Source of the DNA: Actinomycetes bacterium | GTDB lineage: Bacteria > Actinomycetota > Acidimicrobiia > Acidimicrobiales > Bog-793 | DNA length: 6,870 nucleotides | Reading direction: 5' to 3' | Assembly (NCBI GenBank): GCA_021785095.1 | Contig: JAJYGM010000058.1 | Coordinates: 1 to 6,870, forward strand | In this document: positions 1 through 5,084 of the stretch, piece by piece | Numbering within the stretch: position 1 is the stretch's first letter | Layout: every line of letters begins with the position of its first letter | Translations under genes and position numbers: made by a program | The notes under the pieces: generated by a model | What the model was told of the DNA's origin: nothing | The model's database searches: none | What the model saw: only the letters and a program-made list of their open reading frames with translations

Positions 1-1
1 C

Positions 2-220
2 CGGCTGCTGGCCGAGGCCATACAACGCAGGGTTCCCGCCGCGCTCGGCATCCCGGACCTCGGGGTGCACGGGATGTCCGTCGTCGTGCTCCGGGAGACC
101 AGCATGCCAGCCGTGACCCTCGAGATCGGCCCGGCAGCCGTCCTGGTCGAGCATGGACCCGCTCTCGCGGACGGGCTCATCGCCGCTCTCATCGCCTGGG
201 TCTCCCGTCCCTGGCAGTGA
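2..220 (+). CDS. N-acetylmuramoyl-L-alanine amidase (Amidase_3 type), C-terminal part
   Basis: This is the last 72 codons of a gene that begins left of the window; the reading frame is open from base 2 to the TGA at 218-220. The segment VVVLRETSMPAVTLEIG matches the end of zinc-dependent Amidase_3 domains, where 'LR.t.mPavlvE.G' carries the catalytic glutamate (here the E of LEIG). A closing helix, LADGLIAALIAWV, follows. The family cleaves the amide bond between N-acetylmuramic acid and L-alanine in peptidoglycan. The zinc ligands are outside the window, so activity cannot be judged. Mycobacterial CwlM, at the same place convergent with parB, is a regulator rather than a true hydrolase, and this protein could be either. 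The usual 'GF/GYLsN' after the glutamate is replaced by GPAAVLVEH. The family call rests on a short piece. Confidence 0.72.
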   Translation, partial: RLLAEAIQRRVPAALGIPDLGVHGMSVVVLRETSMPAVTLEIGPAAVLVEHGPALADGLIAALIAWVSRPWQ

Positions 221-325
221 GGCGCCGCTGCGCCGTTCGCCGGCATCCTCGTCGTCGCTTGGCTCCCACGGTGATCAACGGGTGACGAGAGCGTGACCGT
301 GCGCTGTACTTCAGGGCGAACCTGA

Positions 326-358
326 CAATCCACAACATCATGCACAGGTTGTGGATAT
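326..358. promoter_or_regulatory. Inverted pair of DnaA-box-like sequences (possible hairpin terminator)
   Basis: A perfect 9-bp inverted repeat, ATCCACAAC (328-336) and GTTGTGGAT (348-356), is separated by 11 bp. Each arm contains a DnaA-box-like nonamer. On the plus strand 326-334 reads CAATCCACA (two mismatches to TTATCCACA). On the minus strand 350-358 reads ATATCCACA (one mismatch). The site lies in the 188-bp gap between the convergent amidase and parB genes. As RNA it would form a 9-bp stem with an 11-nt loop from either strand, but no T-tract follows on either side, so it is not a classic intrinsic terminator. It may be an auxiliary DnaA-binding site near the origin, a U-less bidirectional terminator, or both. 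The rest of 221-408 shows nothing else convincing. Confidence 0.45.
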
Positions 359-408
359 TGCTTAACTGCGGGTTGAGGGTTGCGACTCACGCGAGCTGAC
401 CGGGCGCC

Positions 409-1344
409 TCAGTGCGCCTCCGGCGCGGCAGGAGGCCGTTCCACCATCGTTCTGTAGATCCGCTCGAGATCCTCGAGCGTCGCGAACTCGACGACCACTC
501 GGCCCCGTCGATTGCGCAGCTCGACCTTCACTCGCGTGTTCAGGTACGTGGACAGGAGCTCCTCGAGCTCCAGGAGACCGGGCTCTGGCAGCCGGCGAGA
601 CGTGGCGTTAGTACTACCCTTGGTAGTACCGTCGAACGACGGTGGAGCCGACTCAACTCCGACGTCCCCCCGCTCGGCCTCTTTCACCGCATCCTCCACC
701 TGTCGCACCGTCAGCCCCTCGGCGACGATCCGCCCAACGAGAGATTCCTGGAGCGTCCGGTCCGGAGTGCCGAGCAGCGCGCGGCCGTGTCCCGCCGAGA
801 TGGACCCGTCCGCGAGGGCACGCTGCACGCCTGCGGGCAGCTGGAGCAGCCGCAGCGTGTTGGTGACGGTCGCCCGGCTCTTGCCGATCCGGGTCGCCAC
901 CTCTTCATGGGTGTGACCGAAGTCGTCGATGAGCTGCTGGTAGGCGGCCGCCTCTTCGAGCGGTCCGAGGTCCTCGCGGTGAAGATTCTCGACAAGGGCC
1001 TGCTCGAGGCTGCTGGCGTCGGCGGAGACCTCTCGCACGAGCGCGGGAATCGTCTGGAGGCCAGCCCGACGGGCCGCGCGCCACCGCCGCTCGCCGGCGA
1101 TCAGCTCGTACTCGTCGGTCCCACCTCCGAGCTGCCTCACGAGGACGGGTTGGAGAACTCCCACTTCCCTGATGGAGGCGGCGAGCGCCGACATCGCTTC
1201 CTCGTCGAAGTGGGTACGTGGCTGCAACGTGTTCGGCCGAATGCTGGAGATCGGGACTTCCCGCAGCGCACTCCCCCGGAACCCCGACACCTCCGTCGGG
1301 ATGAGCGCGCCGAGTCCCTTACCCAGCCCGCTGCGACGCGCCAT
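409..1344 (-). CDS. parB: Chromosome partition protein ParB
   Basis: ParB is the CTP-dependent clamp that loads at parS sites, spreads along DNA and guides ParA-driven segregation of the origin region. The 311-aa protein starts MARRSGLGKGLGALIP, the usual ParB N-terminus that contacts ParA. The CTP-binding domain spans about residues 30-125, with the C-motif GERRWRA (84-90) and ENLHRED (120-126). A helix-turn-helix parS reader covers about 146-168 (THEEVATRIGKSRATVTNTL), followed by SAGHGRALL. A linker (222-255) leads to a C-terminal dimerisation domain (256-302, with LLELEELLSTYLNTRVKVEL). The ATG at 1344 is chosen over one six codons upstream because an ideal AAGGAGGT precedes it. The start lies inside parA (26-bp overlap), implying translational coupling. 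The linker carries a palindrome with T-ending codons, described separately. Confidence 0.96.
   Translation of the reverse strand: MARRSGLGKGLGALIPTEVSGFRGSALREVPISSIRPNTLQPRTHFDEEAMSALAASIREVGVLQPVLVRQLGGGTDEYELIAGERRWRAARRAGLQTIPALVREVSADASSLEQALVENLHREDLGPLEEAAAYQQLIDDFGHTHEEVATRIGKSRATVTNTLRLLQLPAGVQRALADGSISAGHGRALLGTPDRTLQESLVGRIVAEGLTVRQVEDAVKEAERGDVGVESAPPSFDGTTKGSTNATSRRLPEPGLLELEELLSTYLNTRVKVELRNRRGRVVVEFATLEDLERIYRTMVERPPAAPEAH
610..630. repeat. Palindromic motif inside the parB linker (copy 1 of 2)
   Basis: GTACTACC (611-618) and GGTAGTAC (622-629) form a perfect 8-bp inverted repeat around a 3-bp loop. The repeat falls in the unstructured linker of ParB, encoding TTKGSTN. The stretch uses GGT, ACT and AGT codons, unlike the strongly G/C-ending codons around it. 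A related 21-bp element in yidC (5145-5165) matches this one at 16 of 21 positions by my alignment. Its function is unknown. Confidence 0.55.
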
Positions 1345-2428
1345 TGCTGACCTCCTTCGCAAGCTCTCGGTACGCGACGGCCCCGCGGGACGTCGGGTCG
1401 AAGACCGTGATCGGTTGACCGAACGACGGCGCCTCGGAGAGCCGGATCGTCCGCGGGATCACGATCCGGCATACTTTGTCGCCGAAGTGCTCGCGCACTT
1501 CGGTCGCGACCTCGACGGCGAGCCGCGTCCGCGCGTCGTACATCGTGAGCACGATGGCGCTCACCTCGAGCCCCTCGTTCAGGTTCGACGCCACCAGGTG
1601 AACGTTCCGCAACAGCTGGCCCAGACCCTCGAGCGCGTAGTACTCGCACTGTATGGGCACGAGCACCTCGGCCGCCGCCGCGAGTCCATTGACCGTGATC
1701 AGCCCCAACGACGGCGGGCAGTCGATCAGCACGAAGTCGAAGTCCTCGACCACGCTCTCCACGGCCCGCCGCAGCCGGAGCTCTCGGCTGAAGGCGGGTA
1801 CGAGCTCGATCTCGACCCCTGCGAGATCGATCGTTGCAGGTGCGACAAACAGATTCCGCACGCTGGTCGGTTCGACGCAGTCTTCCATCGGCGTCCCGTG
1901 CATGATCACGTCGTACATCGAGCGCTCCAAGTTGCGGGCATCGATGCCGAGCCCCGTGGTCGCGTTGCCCTGCGGATCCAGGTCGACCACGAGGATCCTG
2001 TAGCCGAGCTCGGCCAGCGCTGCGCCAAGATTGACGGTCGTGGTCGTCTTCCCGACTCCGCCCTTCTGGTTCGCAATCGCGATCACCCGCGGCAGGGGCC
2101 TGAACGTGGACCCGCGTCCGTCCGAGCCACGGACCTGTTCTTCGGTCGTCTGATCGGTGACCGACGAGCTCCGTGACGCAGCGCCGGACCGGCTGGCCGG
2201 GACCCCGGCAACGCCACCCTTTGCCCTTCCGACCGACCCGGCGTCGCCGGTACCCTCGGCCACCGCCGTCTCCTCGCCCGACTCCCCACCTCCTTCGATG
2301 CCATCGTCTTCCGACGGCGCGGTCGGCGCAGGCGGCACGGGGCTCGCATCCCCCGCAGGCGGCACGGGGCTCGCATCCCCACCCATCGCCTGTGGGTCGA
2401 TCGTCGAGAGCTCCTCCACGTCTGGCAT
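1319..2428 (-). CDS. parA: Chromosome partition ATPase ParA (Soj family) with long N-terminal extension
   Basis: ParA is a deviant-Walker ATPase that binds DNA non-specifically as an ATP dimer and moves ParB-parS complexes across the nucleoid. The core begins near RVIAIANQKGGVGKTTTTVN, with the signature lysine of KGGVGKTT, the A' motif VVDLDPQGNATTGLG and the Walker B motif FDFVLIDCPPSLG. The C-terminal part has the family hallmarks PRTIRLSEAPSFGQPI. From the ATG at 2428 the protein is 369 aa. About 115 residues precede the ATPase core; they are rich in Ala, Gly, Ser, Pro and Glu, look disordered and contain a 9-residue tandem repeat. The frame is open to a GTG at 2497. A GTG at 2458 has a GGAG only 4 nt away. 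The ATG at 2428 and another at 2386 lack strong ribosome binding sites, so the exact start is uncertain. It overlaps parB by 26 bp and probably has its own promoter. Confidence 0.95.
   Translation of the reverse strand: MPDVEELSTIDPQAMGGDASPVPPAGDASPVPPAPTAPSEDDGIEGGGESGEETAVAEGTGDAGSVGRAKGGVAGVPASRSGAASRSSSVTDQTTEEQVRGSDGRGSTFRPLPRVIAIANQKGGVGKTTTTVNLGAALAELGYRILVVDLDPQGNATTGLGIDARNLERSMYDVIMHGTPMEDCVEPTSVRNLFVAPATIDLAGVEIELVPAFSRELRLRRAVESVVEDFDFVLIDCPPSLGLITVNGLAAAAEVLVPIQCEYYALEGLGQLLRNVHLVASNLNEGLEVSAIVLTMYDARTRLAVEVATEVREHFGDKVCRIVIPRTIRLSEAPSFGQPITVFDPTSRGAVAYRELAKEVSNGASQRAG
1350..1357 (-). promoter_or_regulatory. Ribosome binding site that fixes the parB start
   Basis: The minus strand reads AAGGAGGT followed by CAGCA and the ATG at 1344, a near-perfect match to the 16S anti-Shine-Dalgarno with 5-nt spacing. 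It lies inside the 3' end of parA. It favours the MARRSGLGKG start over the in-frame ATG at 1362, which would place this site inside the coding sequence. Confidence 0.85.
2327..2380. repeat. parA: Perfect 27-bp tandem duplication in the parA extension
   Basis: Bases 2327-2353 and 2354-2380 are identical 27-bp units in direct tandem. On the coding (minus) strand they encode two copies of GDASPVPPA in the ParA N-terminal extension. Perfect identity at the DNA level, including third positions, points to a recent slippage or duplication event in a segment under weak sequence constraint. Confidence 0.93.
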
Positions 2429-2504
2429 CCCCGCGACAGAAGGAGCTTGAGATGCCACCTCGCTCCAGCGGCGGCGTCGCCCGATCCTTCTCACCACTGG
2501 GCAA

Positions 2505-2524
2505 CCCTGTTGAACGGAACAGGG
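2505..2524. repeat. Inverted repeat in the parA leader
   Basis: CCCTGTT (2505-2511) and AACAGGG (2518-2524) form perfect 7-bp arms around a 6-bp spacer. The site lies 77 bp upstream of the parA ATG at 2428 and only 8 bp upstream of the alternative GTG at 2497. It could be an operator or a hairpin in the parA mRNA leader. There is no T-tract, so a simple terminator is unlikely. A hairpin here would crowd ribosome access to the GTG at 2497, which slightly favours a downstream start. Confidence 0.4.
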
Positions 2525-2611
2525 GCCGCACCGATCGCTGATTGCAACGTCGAGTCGTTACGAAGGCAGCGACCGCGCTGCGCCATACGCCCCCTCACGG
2601 CCACGCTGACC

Positions 2612-2640
2612 ATCCTCGCTCGCCCGACGGTACAGGTCAA
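2612..2640 (-). promoter_or_regulatory. Candidate parA promoter
   Basis: The minus strand has TTGACC (2635-2640) and GAGGAT (2612-2617) separated by exactly 17 bp. The -35 matches TTGACA at five of six positions. The -10 is weak but keeps the second A, the fifth A and the final T. Transcription would start near 2605, giving a leader of roughly 180 nt before the ATG at 2428. The nearer parS-like copy begins 39 bp upstream of the -35, so bound ParB could spread over this promoter. Confidence 0.35.
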
Positions 2641-2678
2641 GGCTTTGCGCGCGTTTTCCTTCCGACCAGTCGAGGGGC

Positions 2679-2707
2679 CGTTCCACGTGCAACCTGACGG
2701 TGAAACA
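2679..2707. promoter_or_regulatory. Split parS-like element, copy 1
   Basis: This 29-bp element has half sites CGTTCCAC (2679-2686) and GTGAAACA (2700-2707) separated by 13 bp. The right half equals the right half of consensus parS (TGTTTCACGTGAAACA). The left half with the adjoining bases, CGTTCCACGTGCAACC (2679-2694), matches parS at 12 of 16 positions and keeps the central CACGTG. It differs from copy 2 at three positions, each C here and T there. ParB binding is inferred from the consensus and from adjacency to parAB; this copy is the weaker match. Confidence 0.55.
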
Positions 2708-2770
2708 ACCGAACGTCCTAGCGCGCTCATTGCCAGCCTGCCCTGCTTTGGTCGCTCCCCACCTCGCAGC

Positions 2771-2799
2771 TGTTTCACGTGTAACCTGACGGTGAAACA
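2771..2799. promoter_or_regulatory. Split parS-like element, copy 2
   Basis: TGTTTCAC (2771-2778) and GTGAAACA (2792-2799) are perfect 8-bp inverted arms, identical to the two halves of consensus parS but pushed apart by 13 bp. The first 16 bp, TGTTTCACGTGTAACC, also match intact parS at 14 of 16 positions. It therefore looks like a parS with an extra half site. It lies 92 bp from copy 1 in the same orientation and 57 bp before the ATG of the LAGLIDADG gene. The 17 bp AACCTGACGGTGAAACA are identical in both copies, including spacer bases that parS would not need. Confidence 0.65.
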
Positions 2800-2856
2800 T
2801 GCGGTGGTTGCGAGGTCCGGTAGTTGGACCGAGCACAAGACCCTGGAACGGACGAG

Positions 2857-3330
2857 ATGGCGAGCGACTTCGAAGAAGGGGTGCTGGTGGGCCTGCTGGT
2901 CGGGGAAGGTCACTTCGGCGGCGACGGGCGCCAGCCGCATGTGACCCTGCGCATGCACGAACGCCACGAAGCGCTGTTCCGGTGGCTAAAACGCACCTTT
3001 CCCGGCGGTCGGCTCTACGGACCCTACGAGCACGGCGGTCGGCGCTACTACCAGTGGATGGCGCGGGGAGACTACCTGCGTGCGGAGCTCGCTCCGATGC
3101 TCCGTCGTGCACTGTCGCCGGCGCTCGATGGCTACGCCTACCACCGGTTCCTCGCCATGTGCGAGCGCTACGCGCGGCAGCTCGACCTTCCCGAACGTCC
3201 CACTCCGGCGGGTTCTCCACCCCCGCAGGTGGCGCCTGCTCCGGCACACGACTCACCCAGCTCCGCCACGGCGATCTTCGCCGCGCTCCGGGAAGCGGGC
3301 GCGCTCACAAGGACACTGCCGTCCAACTGA
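2857..3330 (+). CDS. Single-motif LAGLIDADG-like DNA-binding protein
   Basis: This 157-aa protein has a LAGLIDADG-type motif at residues 10-18, LVGLLVGEG. The glutamate (E17) occupies the metal-binding acidic position of homing endonucleases. The next part, HFGGDGRQPHVTLRMHERHE, then LFRWLKRTFPGGRLYGPY and RRYYQWMARGDYLRAEL, has the beta-strand and helix pattern of a LAGLIDADG half. Length and a single motif fit homodimeric members such as I-CreI (163 aa). A Pro-rich linker (114-136) and a short tail with IFAALREAGAL follow. It is convergent with rsmG (44-bp gap) and divergent from parA. The ATG at 2857 is preferred because codons become G/C-ending only from there. A TTG at 2824 with GAGGT 7 nt upstream is possible. 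It may be an endonuclease or a domesticated DNA-binding protein like WhiA; no intron or intein is visible around it. Confidence 0.7.
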   Translation: MASDFEEGVLVGLLVGEGHFGGDGRQPHVTLRMHERHEALFRWLKRTFPGGRLYGPYEHGGRRYYQWMARGDYLRAELAPMLRRALSPALDGYAYHRFLAMCERYARQLDLPERPTPAGSPPPQVAPAPAHDSPSSATAIFAALREAGALTRTLPSN

Positions 3331-3374
3331 CGCGCACTCGGCAATGTGCGAAGTCCGCTGCACTCGGCGAGAGG

Positions 3375-4028
3375 TCAGAACACCGGGCGCTTCGCGGGCA
3401 CTCCGACCCGCCGGGGAAACCGGGCTGGGCACTGCTGAATCTGGGGGACCAGAACGAACCCGTATGTGGACCCGGCCGGAGACGCACTTCCCATGCCGAG
3501 CTCGGCCAACCGATCCTCCGGCCAGCGCCCGATGGCTCGCGAGCTCGACGGAGGCTCTGAGACAGCCAGAAACCCACCCACTGCCAGGAGCGGGGCCGCG
3601 CACTCGGCCACGACGGCGGGCCTTCCGAATCCCCTGGCGGTGACAACGTCAAAGGCACCCCGTCGCTTCGGTGTGCGGCCGACGACCTCGGCTCGCTCGG
3701 CCTCCACCGCGACACGCCCTTGCAACCCCAGCGCACCGACGGCGTGGAGGAGGAACGCCGCACGACGTCCTTGCGCTTCGACGAGGAGAACCGATGGGGC
3801 TTCCCAACGCACGGCGAGCACGAGCCCGGGAACCCCACCCCCAGTGCCCAGGTCAACCAGGGCGGAAGGGGAGGTTGTCCATGCGCTCTCGACCGCCTCG
3901 GCGAAGGCGTCGGCGTGCTCCAACTGCGCATCGACCGGACCGGGACCGAGGAACCCGAGGTCTCGCGCCTCGGTCAGGAGGCCGCGAAGGGTGGCACGTC
4001 GATGGCTGCCCGAAAGTCCGGGAGCCAT
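3375..4028 (-). CDS. rsmG: 16S rRNA (guanine-N7) methyltransferase RsmG (GidB)
   Basis: RsmG uses S-adenosylmethionine to methylate N7 of G527 (E. coli numbering) in 16S rRNA; its loss gives low-level streptomycin resistance in several bacteria. The 217-aa protein has the SAM-binding loop LVDLGTGGGVPGLVLAV (57-73), the next strand SVLLVEAQGRRAAFL (79-93), FDVVTARGFG (126-135) and the C-terminal signature CPARFPRRVGVPAKRPVF. Two conserved spots differ from the textbook form: the usual SRA is TARG, and the 'lalKG' strand end is FLAVSEPP. I recall this variant from Acidimicrobiia-like sequences. The ATG at 4028 is chosen because homology begins soon after it and GAGGAAG lies just before it, though close. 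The frame stays open to 4313, but that part is antisense-like overlap with jag. It sits 19 bp after jag and ends the operon. Confidence 0.93.
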   Translation of the reverse strand: MAPGLSGSHRRATLRGLLTEARDLGFLGPGPVDAQLEHADAFAEAVESAWTTSPSALVDLGTGGGVPGLVLAVRWEAPSVLLVEAQGRRAAFLLHAVGALGLQGRVAVEAERAEVVGRTPKRRGAFDVVTARGFGRPAVVAECAAPLLAVGGFLAVSEPPSSSRAIGRWPEDRLAELGMGSASPAGSTYGFVLVPQIQQCPARFPRRVGVPAKRPVF

Positions 4029-4047
4029 CTTCCTCGCCAACGCGTGC

Positions 4048-5082
4048 TCAGGGCGCCGGGGAGATGACGACGAAGCGGTGCGGCTCTTCTCCTTGTGAGC
4101 TCGACACCGCACCTTCGATCCCCGCCACCGTGTCGTGCACGACCTTGCGATCAGCAGCCGACATGGGCTCGAGCGCACGCTCGGATCCGGATTCGACCAC
4201 ATCCGTCGCGACCTCGGCGGTGAACCTGCGCAGCGCCGCGACACGGCGTTCGCGGTACCCCGCGACGTCGACCAAGATCCTGTCGGTGCGGTTCGGGAAG
4301 TGCCTCTGAACAACCGTCCGCGTCACGTCCTGGAGCGCCACCACGGTCGCTCCCTTCGGCCCGACGAGCACGCCAAGCCCATCGCCCTGCGCCGCGAGCT
4401 CCACGGTCTCCTCGTCGAGCGCACGGACGTCCACCGTCGCCCGGAGGCCGAAGCGGTCCAACAGGCCCTCGAGGAACTCCTTGGCCACCGTCGCCTGCTC
4501 CTGCAGCGTGATCCCGTCAGCCACCGTGTGCTCCTCCTTCACTGCTCCGTCCGGACCGACCTCTTCGGTACGACGAGCGTCACCGCGCGCAGGCGTCGTG
4601 CCGTTCCCTGCTTGGGCATAGCACGGCTCCCTCACTGCCGTGGCTCCCTTCTGAACTTCACCTTGACGGCGTCGGCGGCTCCGGCGGCTCGGGGCGGCAC
4701 CTGCCGATCCAGCTTCACCATCGCCATCTCGGACCGAGACCCCCGGGGACCCTTCTCCACGGCCGGCGCGTCCCGACGCCCCAGCCGAGCGGTTCGTGTT
4801 CGCCTTCCGCTGCCGCGCCGTTCGTGTACCGGGGCCGTCGTCCCCGCCACGGCGCACGCTGCCACGGGCTCGATCTCGCTGGCGACGTGAGCGCTTCGGG
4901 CGCGGCTCCGCGGGTCGGACCCGCGCGCGCACCCGGGCCTCGCCTCGGACACGCCCGAACAAGCCCGCCCTCGGCTCCGCGAGGACCACGAGCTCCGCGT
5001 CCTTCTCGGACACCCCCAGTTGTTCGAGAGCACGTTCTTTCGCCTCGTCGACGGACTTGCCCGTCTTTTCGACCCACTCCAT
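4048..5082 (-). CDS. jag: Jag/KhpB-type RNA-binding protein (Jag-N, KH, R3H)
   Basis: Jag (KhpB, EloR) binds RNA and in several Gram-positive bacteria takes part in control of cell division and elongation; its gene usually follows yidC. Residues 1-57 form a Jag-N domain (MEWVEKTGKSVDEAKERALEQ through GLFGRVRGEARV). A KH domain spans about 196-275 with the GPKG loop (241-244). An R3H domain spans about 277-341, with the defining Arg and His in R312-KVV-H316. Between Jag-N and KH lies an unusually long linker (about 58-190), very rich in Arg, Gly, Ala and Ser and probably disordered, so the 344-aa protein is larger than the usual roughly 150-250 aa. Start and frame are clear: the ATG is 2 bp after the yidC stop. 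The linker may add RNA affinity. Confidence 0.92.
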   Translation of the reverse strand: MEWVEKTGKSVDEAKERALEQLGVSEKDAELVVLAEPRAGLFGRVRGEARVRARVRPAEPRPKRSRRQRDRARGSVRRGGDDGPGTRTARQRKANTNRSAGASGRAGRGEGSPGVSVRDGDGEAGSAGAAPSRRSRRRRQGEVQKGATAVREPCYAQAGNGTTPARGDARRTEEVGPDGAVKEEHTVADGITLQEQATVAKEFLEGLLDRFGLRATVDVRALDEETVELAAQGDGLGVLVGPKGATVVALQDVTRTVVQRHFPNRTDRILVDVAGYRERRVAALRRFTAEVATDVVESGSERALEPMSAADRKVVHDTVAGIEGAVSSSQGEEPHRFVVISPAP

Positions 5083-5084
5083 TC

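Larger units (their letters stand above)
2429..2856. other. Intergenic regulatory region between parA and the LAGLIDADG gene
   Basis: This is 428 bp without a convincing gene. From left to right it holds a 7-bp-arm inverted repeat (2505-2524), a candidate minus-strand promoter for parA (2612-2640) and two direct copies of a split parS-like element (2679-2707 and 2771-2799). The open frames crossing it on both strands show no family resemblance. Genes read away from it on both sides, so it should drive parA leftwards and possibly the LAGLIDADG gene rightwards. I see no convincing plus-strand promoter. Confidence 0.7.

Noticed and set aside
267..301. CACGGT/ACCGTG inverted repeat in the parB-amidase gap
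   Set aside because: Six-bp arms 23 bp apart in GC-rich DNA are easily chance.
412..1350. Long plus-strand open frame (312 codons) opposite parB
   Set aside because: It is antisense to a clear ParB with conserved motifs, and its product (Arg, Leu and His rich) shows no domain. Long antisense frames are expected in GC-rich DNA.
1172..2176. Plus-strand open frame opposite parA and parB
   Set aside because: It is a shadow of the ParA/ParB codons; it crosses two real genes and has no domain signal.
2824..2856. TTG start for the LAGLIDADG gene with GAGGT 7 nt upstream
   Set aside because: The ribosome site is fair, but the eleven added codons have mixed third positions, while strong G/C-ending use begins at the ATG at 2857. 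It is kept only as an alternative.
2857..3330. LAGLIDADG gene as part of a group I intron or intein
   Set aside because: The neighbouring genes are complete and uninterrupted, and there is no host exon, splice-junction motif or intron core around it.
3333..3350. CGCAC/GTGCG stem between the convergent LAGLIDADG and rsmG genes as a terminator
   Set aside because: It has only five base pairs, an 8-nt loop and no T-tract; this is too weak to call.
4029..4313. N-terminal extension of rsmG to an upstream start
   Set aside because: The extra residues overlap jag in another frame, look like shadow translation (Ser/Arg rich) and precede the normal RsmG start.
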